From contig CAWDGV010000001.1 of NCBI GenBank assembly GCA_963801985.1, positions 103,711 to 167,710 of the forward strand: a stretch of DNA of 64,000 nucleotides, given 5' to 3'. The notes beneath the pieces are model-generated. The model was given only the letters and a program-made list of their open reading frames with translations, did no database searches and was not told the DNA's origin. Within the stretch, counting starts at the first letter, position 1, and each line of letters opens with the position of its first letter. The translations under genes and the position numbers were made by a program. Shown piece by piece: positions 8,359 through 18,298 of this stretch. This DNA comes from JABDQZ01 sp963801985 (GTDB lineage: Bacteria; Pseudomonadota; Gammaproteobacteria; Chromatiales; Chromatiaceae).

Positions 8359-9217
8359 TTATACATTACTTTCAAGAAATAAACCTTCCAGCCCTTTGTA
8401 ATCCTGTACAGCAATTTTAGACATTACATGGTTCTCCACCCAAAAGCGTTTATGACTTTCTTGATCTCCTTGAATCGGATACTGATGTATCTGGTAAAAA
8501 CACAGCCACTTTGAAAGCTTATGTTGCCAATTTCCCAAATTTTGTGCATCAAGCAAATCACTAATTTCCTCATAATCATAAGCTGCAATCAATGAATTGG
8601 TCGAATCCTGCTGAAACTCAGGAAAAGCTTGCGGTGTAAACACTTGTGGAAATAGCTCAGCCGATTTAGGGTTCTTGGGCCTGGCATGATCGAATAGCCA
8701 GATGGCACTATTGAGTTGTTTACTCAGTCACCAATCTCCTCAATAGATTTTTTTAACAAGATGCCATCAGGCAAATGATGCAAGGCGAAGACACTGGAGA
8801 TCACAGTCGGCTTCAAATCAACATAAGGCTGTAAATCAGTCATGTCACCTTTAACCAGCTCAACTCGGTCAGACAACCCTTCTGCCTCCAGGTATTCCTT
8901 ACCGACCTGTATCATAGTATCGGCCAGATCAACACCAATAATTTTTGCATCCGGTCTTCTTTTACGCGAGGTAACCAGAAAGCGGCCTGACCCCGACCAA
9001 ATCCAAACAGTACCTCCTCGGGCAACAGTTTACTAATTGCAAGGGCATTGAAATGGTAGACAGGAATCAACATTTCATCACCTGCATCGTGGAAGCCCTT
9101 TACATTATCCACATCATCCATTTCGGCTGTCGGTTCAGGACGGCGTTGTAGGGATTGGCTTCCAAGATATTCATACGCAAGTAACTTGATTATTCCCATC
9201 AAACGGTTTGCCATCAT
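8359..9217 (-). pseudogene. Class I SAM-dependent methyltransferase, frameshifted
   Basis: Reverse-strand fragments read in order: MMANRLMGIIKLLAYEYLG (9217), LLPEEVLFGFGRGQAAFWL, VGKEYLEAEGLSDRVELVKG and FALHHLPDG, then FPEFQQDSTNSLIAAYDYEE. This is a Rossmann methyltransferase with the motif I glycine loop (G.G.GQAAFWL), an acidic end to beta 2 and a motif near LHHLPDG. About 285 aa if joined, with at least three frameshifts (near 8915, 8724 and 8645). The substrate is unknown. It lies inside the frameshift-rich 6.6-14.5 kb zone. Confidence 0.65.
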
Positions 9218-9291
9218 TTCACTCCATCAAAAAAAATTGATTGTTTGCATGCTAGACTGACTAGAATTTCTATTAATTTTTATTGTAGACC

Positions 9292-9934
9292 ATGACATAC
9301 GCATTACTTGCAAGCCAGCTTGCTGGTACTGTTGCCATTTTGGCTTTTCTACCCGGAAATCTTTCCAAAGCCATTGCTTTATTAATCCTATGGGCAATGA
9401 CTTTCAAAGACCTGAAGAAATACGAAATCATTTTTTATATTATTGCCTGTATTTTTTTTTCCCTTATGAATGGTGCTTCTCTACACCAGGGCATCTTTGC
9501 ATTTACCGAACCTGATCTGTTCTTAATGCCTTACTGGGAGTTTTTCATGTGGGGCTTTTACCTGTTACACACGCCTACGAATGCTAAAGGCCCTGCACCA
9601 GAAGGGCAGCGCACTCATGCATGGACTCTGGCAATAGCCTATTCCATCGCATTTGGCACAATTCATGACCAAAACACCCTGTTAATTGTAACCGTCTTAC
9701 TGCTTACAATAGGCCTGGTTTTCTTTCATGAGAAAATGGACTTGGCCTATACAGGATACATGATTGCACTTGGCGCTAATTATTGAGTACACGGGCGTTC
9801 ATACAGGACTCTGGTCATATCCAGGTCAGCCTGCAGGTGGCGTTCCTTTATGGTTCATCACATTGTGGGGAGGAGTTGGATTGCTTTTGCGTAGACTTAT
9901 TTTGCCGATACTGGTTAAATACAATAGAACTTAA
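9292..9934 (+). pseudogene. Multipass membrane protein of unknown function, one frameshift
   Basis: About 213 aa after correcting one shift near 9778, where IALG(A) continues as LIIEYTGVHTGLWSYPGQP, then GGVPLWFITLWGGVGLLLRR and a stop at 9934. I count about six to seven hydrophobic segments. The EYTGVHTGLWSYP / PLWF signature recurs in uncharacterised bacterial inner-membrane proteins; no function is known to me. As sequenced the uncorrected frame is 164 aa and lacks the conserved C-terminus. Convergent with the TPR gene; a hairpin separates them. Confidence 0.6.
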
Positions 9935-9944
9935 AGCAGCTATA

Positions 9945-9977
9945 AATCCATTCCCGCTTTTACGGGAATGGATTTTT
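9945..9977. terminator. Bidirectional terminator hairpin
   Basis: AATCCATTCCCG-CTTTTA-CGGGAATGGATTTTT: a 12-bp perfect stem with a T-run on the plus strand. It separates the membrane protein gene from the end of the convergent TPR gene. Confidence 0.85.
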
Positions 9978-12749
9978 CATCGCCGCATTATTTTTCCAGT
10001 CTGGACAACAATAAGAGATGCCTGTTGTTTTTCAGAAAACTCTTCATTCTCAAGAGCTTTTAATATTTCAATGGCTTCATTGTTTTTACCTACTCCGGCA
10101 AGTACTTCAGCAAGATGATACTTGATTGTTGGTGTCTGTTGCTCTTTGGCTATCGATCGTAAAATTTCCAGCGCTTTTAATTGCTCGCCTGAGCGGTAAG
10201 TCAGCCAGGCTAACGTATCTTTAAAGTTGGCATTTTCCGGTGACAAACTCACCGCTTTTTCAGCATAAGATAATGCTTCTTTCGCATCTGTATCTATCAA
10301 TACATTTGCAAGATTATTCAACACTGCAGAGTTCTCTGGCATCTGAACTAACATTTGTTTATAGATTGTTGCCGCTTCTGCTTTCCGGTCGATTTCTGCA
10401 TAAATCTCAGCCAATAATAATTTAATTAGCAGATCATCTGGTCTTTCAGCCAGCCAGGCTTTTGCCTTTTGAACAGCCAGATCAATCTGTCCATTCTTAC
10501 GGTAAAGCTGGTAGAGCGAAACGCATGAGTTGTTGTAGGTGCTTTTGACAGTACTTTTTCATAGGCGACTATGGCATTGGTATAATCCTTTTTAGCCGCC
10601 GCCAATTGGCCAGACAAAAGATCGAAGGTCACTGAAGCTCTCAGTTTCGGGTCTTTCTAGTTCATTTCGAATATTTTCCGCCTTATCCAACTGATTCAAG
10701 GCAATATAGTTTTCCACTAAAAGTCTTGAAAACATCAGTTCATTTTGAGGCGTTCTCTTGATATTTCAGCTTGTTCAATTGATTTCTGATGCTTGCCAAG
10801 ATATTTTAATGACTCCGCCAGATACAGACGAACACTTGTTAACTCAGGCTTTTTTTCCAGTATATCCTTTAGCTCTATCACGGCTTCCTGAATAATTACC
10901 CAGCTGAAAATTAGCCAATGCAGCTACGTTGAGCACGTCAATGCTTTTTTTCGCATCCGCCGGCATGTCTTCAATGACAGTCAGTGCATTTGCGTACTGC
11001 TTCTTGCTGTTGTAATACCTGGCCAGAATGAGTGCTGGCATGGGATTGTTTTTACTGGCTTTTATAGCCTTGCCCATGACCTCAATAAATTCCTGCTCCT
11101 TGCCATCGCGAGCAGTAGTTGGGATAATTCTAAATAGGTGGGTATCGCCTGGGGATTTTTTTTAATGATTTCCCGGAAATATTCAGCTGCTTTCTGTCTG
11201 TCGTTTTTGGATAATGCAATCCTTGCCAGACTGCGTCCAATTACTTGAGAGCCCTTGTTAAGTTCCCATGCTGTAAGAAAAGCCTCTTCAGCCTTATCCA
11301 GTTGTCCGGATTCAGCATATGTTGTGCCTTTTAACGAATGCACAGAAGCTGATTCAGGGTTTTCCTTTTCCAAGTTCTTCAGAATCTGCAAAGCTTTATC
11401 AAAGTCCTGTTACGTATAGCACGCATGACGAGTACCTGCCTGGCATTGCGCACATCGATACCCGCTTCTTTTGCCAGCTGGATGTTTTTCTCGGCATTAT
11501 CAAAATCACCGGCCTGCAGATAACCCACACCGATTTTTAGGTAGAGCGTTTTTGGATCAATGCCTGTTTCTGCTAGCTTGTTAAGAGCTTCAACAACCTG
11601 CTCACCTTTACCTTCGAACAAGGCCAGATTGGCTGATAATTCAAGTGCTGCCTGGTTATTGGGTTCTCTTTTCAGTATGGCATTGAGTCTTTCTTTTGCC
11701 TTATCAGGACTGTTATTCTGCAACAGCGCAGTAACCAGCAGCATATCAAGATAGGTGTCGACTTTATTGGTTCGACTCTGGTACAAAAGCAAATAGTTTT
11801 GTGCCAGTTGATAATTGCCCTTGCGGAAATAGGTTAGGCCGAGCAAATAATCAATATTTCTATAGTCTGCCGACTTACTATAAATCTTGTTGAACTTTTC
11901 CAGTGCCTGGTCGTATTTTTCGTCCTTAAGAAAAACCAGACCTTCTATGTAAGAAACTGGTATATCAAAAGTGGATGGTATTCTGGCTTTTTTGGCATCC
12001 TGCAAAGCAGCCTGTGAGTCACCCAGTTTTAATTGACTTGTTGCTCGCCCCAGCAAACTGTGTCTGTTATCAAAACCAGTTTCAATTGACTTGGTAAATG
12101 CTTCAATTGCTTTTTCATGCTCGTTTTGATGATAATAAATATCCCCAAGCAATCTGTAGGCCTCAGCATTATTCTGTTTCATGTTGGTCAGGGTTTCGAC
12201 TGCACTGTCGAATTGTCCCTGATAGGCCAACAGTCTTGCCCTCTCAACAAGAAGACCAATTTCATCGTTTTTGATTACCGCTGCCTGATCGAGCTCTTTT
12301 TCGGCAATATCGTACTGGTAAAGCAAGGTATTGGCCTTGCCCAGGTAGATGAGTTTTTTCAGTTGTCTGTCTTGTGTAAACTCATGGCCAGTCAGCAAAC
12401 TTATCGCTTGAATCATCTTTTCCTGCGCTAGCAAAGCTTCGGCCTTGATCAGTTTGCCTTCATTTTCATCAAAACCTTTTTCCATCGCCCGATTAATTTC
12501 AAGCTCGGCCGCTTCCCCAAAACCTGCCAGGTTCAGGACCTTGGCATACTCAGCGCGTAAATCCGGATTATCAGGAAAGCTGGATATCCCTTCTTTGAGA
12601 TTAATGATGGCTGACTGGAGATCCTTTTCATCAATATGTCCCCAGGCGGCAACTGCATAATCTCCCGGCGTTTTATTTGAGAGCTGCTCGCAACCAGCCG
12701 TGGTGAAAAAAATCAGCAAGACAATAAAAAAGGAAATTCTTTTATCCAT
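9977..12749 (-). pseudogene. prsT: PrsT-like TPR lipoprotein of the PEP-CTERM system, frameshifted
   Basis: The N-terminus at 12749 (MDKRISFFIVLLIFFTTAGC) is a lipoprotein signal with an A-G-C lipobox. An uninterrupted 456-residue stretch of tetratricopeptide repeats follows, then the frame breaks at about 11385, 11070, 10840-10630 and 10420. Joined, it would be about 920 aa with TPR units to the end, matching the length and layout of the PEP-CTERM-system TPR lipoprotein (TIGR02917, PrsT). Such proteins are thought to help assemble exopolysaccharide or matrix at the outer membrane. Five or more frame breaks in one gene suggest decay or poor local sequence. Confidence 0.75.
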
Positions 12750-12863
12750 GGCTTGTACCTGTCCTTTTACTATGTAAGTCTATTCACACAAATAACAATA
12801 AAATATATTTGCCAAGCATACCTTACTTCAGGCGCGAATATCTCGGTTTTCAGAGAATTTCTT

Positions 12864-14483
12864 ATGATGCACATTGATGCCGTACTGGAACAGTTCATTA
12901 GTCTTCTGGGCAACGAGTCTGTTATTCATGATCCGCAAACAGTCCACTCTTATTCAGACAGTACAACCGCCAGCCGACGCAAGATAGCCGCAATATTACG
13001 TCCAACCTCGACTGAGCAGGTCGTACAAATTGTGAAAATTGCCTCGCAATTCAAGCTATCCCTGTACCCGATCAGTACCGGCAACAACTGGGGTTATGGC
13101 AGTGCCAACCCGGTGCGTGATGACTGTGTTGTAGTTGATTTGTCCTCAATGAACAAAATTCTGGTCATGGATGAAAAAACGGGGGTCGTTACGGTTGAAC
13201 CCGGTGTTACCCAGGCAATTCTTCGTGAATATCTGGATGAACGCGGCTTGGATTACCTTGTACCGGTAACAGGTGCCGGCCCCACCTGCAGCCTGGTCGG
13301 CAATGCCATTGAACGTGGATATGGCATTACGCCTTATGCAGACCATTTTTATGCCATCACTGCAATGGAAGTGATTCTGCCCAATGGTGATATTTACCAG
13401 TCGGCGTTAAGTGCGATAGGTGGCAAACGCGTAGACCAGGCTTTTAAATGGGGATTTGGCCCATACCTTGACGGCATTTTTCACAGGGCAACTTCGGTAT
13501 TTGTACCAGCATGACGATTGCACTCGCGCCCAAACCAGAGTCAGTTGTTGGTTTCTTTTTTAGTGGCAAAGATGACGCAGACCTGGAGGCATTAGCCGGG
13601 CGCATTCAGAAAGTGCTTAAGGAGTTGAGCGGTGTTGTCGGCTCGATCAACCTGATGAACAAGCGCCGCGTGTTATCGATGATGGAGCCCTACCCGCCAG
13701 AGCTTAAGCCGGGGGAAATAATTTCAGATGATGCGCTTGACCGGATGGCACGCAAAAATCAGGTGATGACCTGGACCTGTGCCGGTGCCCTGTACGGTAA
13801 CAAAGCCGTGGTTAAAGCAGCCAAGCGGGAGATTCGCAAGATTCTCCGTCCCACGGCCAAACGGCTGGTTTTTTTCACGCCAGGTGCTACTTCCCTGTAA
13901 AACAGTTAACTCTGTACATTCCCGGTTCCTTGGGTGACAACCTGCAGAAAATCTTTACCACCTTGAACAAAACTTTGCAGTTGCTCGCAGGTACACCCAG
14001 CGAAATTGCCCTGCCGCTAGCATACTGGAAATCAGGTACCCCGCCGACTGACGGCAACCATACAATCCATCGCACGATGGCTGCGGCCTGCTCTGGTACG
14101 CACCGCTGGTGCCCTTATCAGCAAAGGATGCAAGGGAATATACGACCATGGTGGATCAAATCTGCCGTAAACATGGAATGGAGCCGTTAATTACCCTGAC
14201 CAGCCTGTCAGACCGTTGCTGGGACAGCACTGTACCGCTATTGTTTGACCCTTCAGATAAAGCTGATGTGATACGCGCCAAGGCATGCTACCAGGAACTG
14301 ATGGAAACCGGTTTTATAAAAGGTTTTGTCCCGTATCGTACCAATATCGACTCTATGGCGATGTTTGCCAAAGAAGGTGTACCTTTCTGGGAACTGGCGA
14401 AAGCAATTAAGGAAAAAATCGATCCGGATAATATTATTGCTCCGGCAGATATTCAATTTACTAAAGGTTTGATGAGAAACTGA
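12864..14483 (+). pseudogene. FAD-linked oxidase (vanillyl-alcohol oxidase type), frameshifted
   Basis: Start chosen at ATG 12864 (MMHIDAVLEQF); the frame upstream to 12753 is not protein-like. The N-terminal FAD-binding domain has LYPISTGNNWGYGSANP, VVDLSSMNKI, TVEPGVTQ and VTGAGPTCSLVGNAIERGYG. After a shift near 13505 it continues MTIALAPKPESVVGFFF; further breaks lie near 13895 and 14090. The C-terminus ends WELAKAIKEKIDPDNIIAPADIQF, typical of the VAO/PCMH family. Likely oxidises a phenolic or hydroxylated substrate, which I cannot specify. About 540 aa if joined. Confidence 0.7.
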
Positions 14484-14616
14484 CCTCAAATTTCTTTTGT
14501 TTAGAATCAGAAAAATCTTACAGACAAAATAATTTAAAAAGGTTATTTTTTATATTCATTTAAGCTTCAAGGATGAAGCAAGCCTATCCGCATACAAACA
14601 CGACAAGGAGGTCGTT

Positions 14617-14874
14617 ATGTGTAAGAAAATCCCGTTAACCGTTTTATCTGGCATGCTCGCCACTTTAAATCCTGCCGAGGCAAAAATCAGCCGCTGCGAG
14701 GATGAAAAAGGTCACGTGACTTTTTCTGATTCCGGTTGCAACAATCCTGACAAAGGGACTTTAAAACAGACGACTGATCCCAGGTCTGTTTTCCCTGCAT
14801 CAGAAAGCCCTTCAACGATGAGGAAAACTTTTTTCTATTGCCATTCGGGTAAGAAGAAATATAAGAAGTGTTGA
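14617..14874 (+). CDS. Small secreted DUF4124-like protein
   Basis: 85 aa with a weak signal peptide ending near NPAEA, then ISRCEDEKGHVTFSDSGCNN, the DUF4124 pattern of aromatic/polar residues around 'G.V.FSD'. Four further-spaced cysteines suggest disulfides in the periplasm. A strong ribosome site (AAGGAGG, 14605-14611) precedes the ATG. A short GC-rich hairpin follows the stop. Function unknown. Confidence 0.65.
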   Translation: MCKKIPLTVLSGMLATLNPAEAKISRCEDEKGHVTFSDSGCNNPDKGTLKQTTDPRSVFPASESPSTMRKTFFYCHSGKKKYKKC

Positions 14875-14890
14875 TTTAACCCCACCATAA

Positions 14891-14913
14891 CCCTCCCCTC
14901 AACAAGGGGAGGG
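14891..14913. terminator. GC-rich hairpin after the DUF4124 gene
   Basis: CCCTCCCCT-CAACA-AGGGGAGGG gives a 9-bp perfect stem. It lies between convergent genes, but no T-run follows, so it may be a short palindromic repeat rather than a true terminator. It resembles the CTCCCCCTT..AAGGGGGAG arms found inside the uracil-DNA glycosylase gene. Confidence 0.5.
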
Positions 14914-14922
14914 AATTTGACA

Positions 14923-15141
14923 TTATTCTGCCTTCGTCTTTATAGACAATGCATGCAGTTCATCACTGGCGAGCTGTTCTTTAACTGTTTCCTTGACCAT
15001 GCGATGTTGTTGCAGAAGAGGTTTGCCTGCAAAGTCTGAATGTGTAACAACCGCCTCAAAATGACGACCGTCGCCAGTGACTTCGACAATTGCGCCTGGT
15101 AGTCCGTTTTCAATGAGTTCTTTGACTTTTTCAGTTTCCAT
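14923..15141 (-). CDS. ibaG: BolA family protein (IbaG type)
   Basis: 72 aa, the compact size of IbaG/YrbA-type BolA proteins, which work with monothiol glutaredoxins in iron-sulfur trafficking. It shows the class II KH-like fold pattern VKELIENGLPGAIVEVTGDG, HFEAVVTHSDFAGK and LLQQHRMV..V.E.L.S..LHALSIKT. The single His of HFEAVV and the conserved RMV helix are present. The start overlaps the end of the VapC-like gene by 11 bp. In many gammaproteobacteria ibaG sits near murA or mla genes; that context is absent here. Confidence 0.85.
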   Translation of the reverse strand: METEKVKELIENGLPGAIVEVTGDGRHFEAVVTHSDFAGKPLLQQHRMVKETVKEQLASDELHALSIKTKAE

Positions 15142-15542
15142 AATGTCCTACTTTATCGTGAATCATATTTTGATCAGTTGGTGAAAATGTGCATCCAAGT
15201 TCAAGTGCTATTTCAGATAAACGTTTATCACCTGTCCAAAGTTTTACTTCGGGAAACAATAGAACTGAGGTTAGCAGATGCGCATCAATAAAGCCGATAC
15301 CCTTTCCCATCAGTTGTTTGTTTTCGATTAAAAATAAAACCTCTTCACTTGTTGCTTCAGGCATGAATGGTAAATCTTTAAAATATGCCAATAACCGGGT
15401 TCTGTTTTTCAAATTACCACAAGCGAGTTCACCTAAAACCATTGGATGCATCAGTACATTGCCCTCTTGCCAAAAGCCTGATCAGAGAGGTATTCCCACG
15501 CCTCAGGTGATCAACCCAAATCGAGGTATCAACCAAAATCAC
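15131..15542 (-). pseudogene. vapC: VapC-type PIN-domain toxin with one frameshift
   Basis: Reads VILVDTSIWVDHLRRGNTSL from a GTG at 15542, then one base too many near 15455, then EGNVLMHPMVLGELACGNLK. It continues through FIDAHLLTSVLLFPEVKLWTGDKRLS to the stop. The PIN-domain acidic residues are present (D in LVDTS, E in LGELACG, D in FIDAHLL, D in TGDKRL), predicting a Mg2+-dependent RNase. Its GTG overlaps the vapB stop (GTGA). As sequenced the toxin is split after about 30 residues, so either it is inactivated or the base is an error. Confidence 0.75.
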
Positions 15543-15730
15543 TTTGGCTTGCGTCGCGGAATAGTATCAAGATCAGATTCAGTTCCCCCAAGCAAGGCAA
15601 GTCTTCGCGCTGTCTCTCGTTGAATCAGCACCGTTAAAGCTTCACGAACTATTGCGGTTTTTTCAGATATACCCGTTAACCTGGCAGCCTTTTGCAATAA
15701 TTCATCATCAATGTTCAATGTCGTTCTCAT
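15539..15730 (-). CDS. vapB: VapB-type antitoxin
   Basis: Start set at the ATG at 15730 (MRTTLNIDDELLQKAARLTG), the standard beginning of the DUF2191/VapB ribbon-helix-helix family; the open frame upstream is not conserved-looking. 63 aa ending in the basic tail IPRRKPK. It binds and inhibits the VapC toxin encoded directly downstream with an overlapping GTGA, and normally represses its own operon through operator palindromes like those at 15751-15784. Confidence 0.85.
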   Translation of the reverse strand: MRTTLNIDDELLQKAARLTGISEKTAIVREALTVLIQRETARRLALLGGTESDLDTIPRRKPK

Positions 15731-15750
15731 TACAATCCAGTCATATAAAT

Positions 15751-15784
15751 CATGCATAAGTATATGCATATATTACATGCATTG
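15751..15784. promoter_or_regulatory. Probable vapBC operator
   Basis: ATGCATAAGTATATGCAT followed by ATATTACATGCAT: three ATGCAT palindromes spaced about one helical turn apart, directly upstream of vapB. Repeated short palindromes in this place are what autoregulating VapB proteins bind. The promoter elements themselves are not clear. Confidence 0.55.
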
Positions 15785-15805
15785 CAATTTTATGCGTACA
15801 CCATA

Positions 15806-15897
15806 GATTCCGGCTAAAAGTACTTAGAACCTCCTTCGGCGTTTCATTAAGTATGACCTGAACTCGCTGGCTCGTTCTGGCCTCATGCCGGAATGAC
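15806..15897. repeat. About 92-bp dispersed inverted repeat, copy 3
   Basis: The reverse complement of the element at 4095-4188: GATTCCGGCT at one end, GCCGGAATGAC at the other, with the shared CTCCTTCGGCGTTTCATTAAG segment inside. It sits between vapB and the end of prfC. Confidence 0.75.
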
Positions 15898-15903
15898 AGC
15901 AAT

Positions 15904-17490
15904 TTATAATTCGCGCGTTGCCTCAAACCTGATATCAGGCCAGCGTTCTTCTGTCAGGCTGAGATTAACTCGGGTTGGCGCCAGGTAAACCAGCTGCCCA
16001 TCACCATCTACTGCAAGGTTGTCATGCGCCTTGGTTTTAAACCGCTGCAGTTCCTTGTCATCATCACAGTAAACCCAGCGGGCCGTGTTGACCTGTACAG
16101 GCTCGACGATTGCTTCAACACTGTATTCATCTTTCAGACGGTGCGCGGCAACTTCAAACTGCAGCACGCCCACGGCTCCCAGAATCATGTCGTTATTCTT
16201 TAGCGGCCTGAAAACCTGGGTTGCACCCTCTTCACAAAGCTGTAGAACTCCTTTCTGTAACTGCTTGAGTCTTAACGGATCTTTCAATACAACCCGGCGG
16301 AATAATTCCGGTGCAAAATAGGGAATACCTTCATAACGCAGTTCTTCGCCTTCGGTGAAAGTATCACCGATCTGGATGGTGCCATGATTATGCAGGCCAA
16401 TAATATCGCCCGGATAAGCCTCTTCAACATGCCTGCGGGCATCAGCCTGGAAGGTGATCGCATTGGAAACCTGCACGGTTTTATTGATACGCACCTGTTT
16501 CATTTTCATGCCGGACTTGTAGCAGCCGGAACAGACTCGCAGGAATGCCACGCGGTCACGATGCGCAGGATCCATGTTGGCCTGCACCTTGAATACAAAT
16601 CCGGAAAACTTCTCCTCGTTCGCATCAACTAGACGTTGACGGGTATTGCGCGGAATCGGGGATGGTGCATAGTCGACAAACGCATCCAGCAGCTCTGACA
16701 CTCCAAAGTTATTGATGGCGGAACCGAAAAACACCGGAGTCAGTTCGCCTTTCATGTAGGCTTCCAGGTCCAGCCCATGACTGGCGCCCCGCACCAGTTC
16801 AATCTCGTCACGCAATTCATCTGCCATGTCGCCAATGACCTCATCCAGGCGAGGATTATCCAACCCTTCGATCGTCTCGCCTTCCATGATTTTGCCGCCA
16901 TGCGTTGCACTGAAGATATGCGTTGTCTCGGTTCGTAAATCAAACACACCCTTGAGACGCTTGCCCATGCCAATCGGCCAGGTGACCGGCGCGCACTTGA
17001 TCTTGAGGATATCCTCAATCTCATCCAGAAGTTCAATTGGTTCCTTACCTTCCCGGTCTAACTTGTTGATAAACGTCAGGATTGGCGTATCACGCATACG
17101 ACAGACTTCCATCAACTTGATGGTTCTGTCTTCGACACCCTTGGCCACGTCAATAACCATCAGGGCCGAGTCAACGGCTGTCAGGGTACGGTAGGTATCT
17201 TCCGAAAAGTCTTCATGCCCCGGAGTATCCAGCAGGTTGACGATGCGTTGCTTGTACTCGAACTGCATCACCGAGGAGGTAATCGAGATACCACGCTGCT
17301 TTTCCATTTCCATCCAGTCGGAAGTCGCATGGCGGCTGGCCTTGCGACCCTTGACGGTTCCCGCCATCTGGATGGCCCCCCCGAACAGCAACAGCTTTTC
17401 TGTCAGGGTTGTCTTACCGGCATCGGGGTGGGAGATGATCGCAAACGTTCGTCTCTTACTGATTGCATTGAGTAAATTGCTATCTGACAA
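15904..17490 (-). CDS. prfC: Peptide chain release factor 3
   Basis: RF3 is a translational GTPase that removes RF1/RF2 from the ribosome after termination. 528 aa with a TTG start at 17490, preceded by AGGAGAAAA; a longer frame upstream is not conserved. G1 motif ISHPDAGKTTLTEK, G2 GISITSSVM, G3 DTPGHEDF and G4 NKLDRE are visible, followed by a beta-barrel domain and a C-terminal RF3 domain. The first 15 or so codons differ from a second prfC start at 19646-19708, as if an integrated element had replaced the original 5' end. Confidence 0.96.
   Translation of the reverse strand: MSDSNLLNAISKRRTFAIISHPDAGKTTLTEKLLLFGGAIQMAGTVKGRKASRHATSDWMEMEKQRGISITSSVMQFEYKQRIVNLLDTPGHEDFSEDTYRTLTAVDSALMVIDVAKGVEDRTIKLMEVCRMRDTPILTFINKLDREGKEPIELLDEIEDILKIKCAPVTWPIGMGKRLKGVFDLRTETTHIFSATHGGKIMEGETIEGLDNPRLDEVIGDMADELRDEIELVRGASHGLDLEAYMKGELTPVFFGSAINNFGVSELLDAFVDYAPSPIPRNTRQRLVDANEEKFSGFVFKVQANMDPAHRDRVAFLRVCSGCYKSGMKMKQVRINKTVQVSNAITFQADARRHVEEAYPGDIIGLHNHGTIQIGDTFTEGEELRYEGIPYFAPELFRRVVLKDPLRLKQLQKGVLQLCEEGATQVFRPLKNNDMILGAVGVLQFEVAAHRLKDEYSVEAIVEPVQVNTARWVYCDDDKELQRFKTKAHDNLAVDGDGQLVYLAPTRVNLSLTEERWPDIRFEATREL
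17422..17448. other. Putative attachment site in prfC (left junction)
   Basis: Codons for TFAIISHPD. This 27-bp stretch matches 19646-19672 at 24 positions, including 14 contiguous bases (ATGATCGCAAACGT). SXT/R391-type integrating elements are known to insert at the 5' end of prfC, leaving a rebuilt gene at one junction and the displaced original start at the other. The exact crossover cannot be set from this sequence alone. Confidence 0.55.
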
Positions 17491-17505
17491 AACCTTTTCT
17501 CCTAA

Positions 17506-17527
17506 TATGTACACAGTTATGTACACA
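17506..17527. promoter_or_regulatory. Direct-repeat operator candidate upstream of prfC
   Basis: TATGTACACA occurs twice, 12 bp apart (17506-17515 and 17518-17527), each holding a TGTACA palindrome. The pair lies 16-37 bp upstream of the prfC TTG start, inside the sequence proposed to come from the integrated element. It may be a repressor site near the promoter that now drives prfC. Confidence 0.4.
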
Positions 17528-17933
17528 TCTCTAAATGTACCCTCGCCCGGACGCCAGGCAATAAAAAAGCTTATTATTTTAACCCTGAACAGGTTTGATG
17601 TCAGGTGAAAGTGAGATTTTGACCAATAAGCGGTAAATTCGTGCATTTACAATACCGCTTTGCCTCCAGAAAGAGCAGAATTTCGGCTTCACCGCTCGCC
17701 CTGGAGGATTCAAACCCTCCTTCTCTCTTGATTTTTCAATGGGTTAGGCATCTTAGTCGACCATATCTAGACTGCTCCTCTGTCGCGAGGTCCGCTCCGA
17801 GCTCAATACCGGCCATCCCGTGCGATGCGCTTTGATCGCTGCTTCGGGCGCAGTGCAGCCGATCTAAAAAGTCCAGGGGACCGCACCAGGGTTCGTTTAC
17901 CACGGAAATCGAAAGTGGATCCTAACCTCTCAA
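17528..17933. other. Non-coding junction region, no gene recognised
   Basis: About 400 bp between the prfC promoter region and the mscS remnant. Short open frames on either strand look like chance. Base composition becomes clearly more GC-rich from about 17,770 onward, suggesting joined pieces of different origin. A GGTTTGAATCC-like string on the minus strand near 17,700 resembles a tRNA T-loop, but no tRNA can be folded. Confidence 0.5.
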
Positions 17934-18285
17934 CTATCCCCTATCTGCATCCGGGGAACCATAGGGTGGGTAATCGAGCGTGTCGCTAATCCCCGCTCGG
18001 TAGCTCTCTGTAATATCCGGGAACGGCAAGGTATGGGCCGAGGCCCATTCCCGTACCTGTTTCTCGGCGGCCTGCTGTTTTTCCTCGTCGAGCCCGCCGT
18101 CGCGACCGAGGTACAGCGTGCGCGAGGGAAAGGCGAAGCCGGTCCCGGCCTCTTTCACTACCTTCATGATGCGCAGGAGAATGTCCTCCTGCACCGCGAG
18201 AAATTCGTTGTAGTGCGAGGTCCGGATGTAGGCACGGATCGCCACGTTCAGGGAGAAATCGCCACCCAACCAGTGCTGAAACGAG
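17934..18285 (-). pseudogene. MscS-family mechanosensitive channel, C-terminal remnant
   Basis: Reads WLGGDFSLNVAIRAYIRTS, then EFLAVQEDILLRIMKVVKEA, GTGFAFPSRTLYLGRD and a charged tail with LPFPDITE. This is the cytoplasmic C-terminal domain of an MscS-type ion channel; the transmembrane helices and pore are missing. There is no start codon or ribosome site, so it is a fragment. It is GC-rich compared with neighbouring chromosomal genes and ends abruptly just before the Fic operators, which supports DNA brought in from elsewhere. Confidence 0.75.
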
Positions 18286-18298
18286 CATTTAAGGGGCC

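Noticed and set aside
12753..12863. N-terminal extension of the flavoprotein oxidase (MYLSFYYVSLF...)
   Set aside because: Unlike the family, overlaps the promoter region of the divergent TPR gene, and the later ATG fits better.
17680..17740. Possible tRNA on the minus strand (GGTTTGAATCC T-loop-like string with flanking GGAGG/CCTCC)
   Set aside because: No matching acceptor stem, D-arm or anticodon arm could be placed around it.
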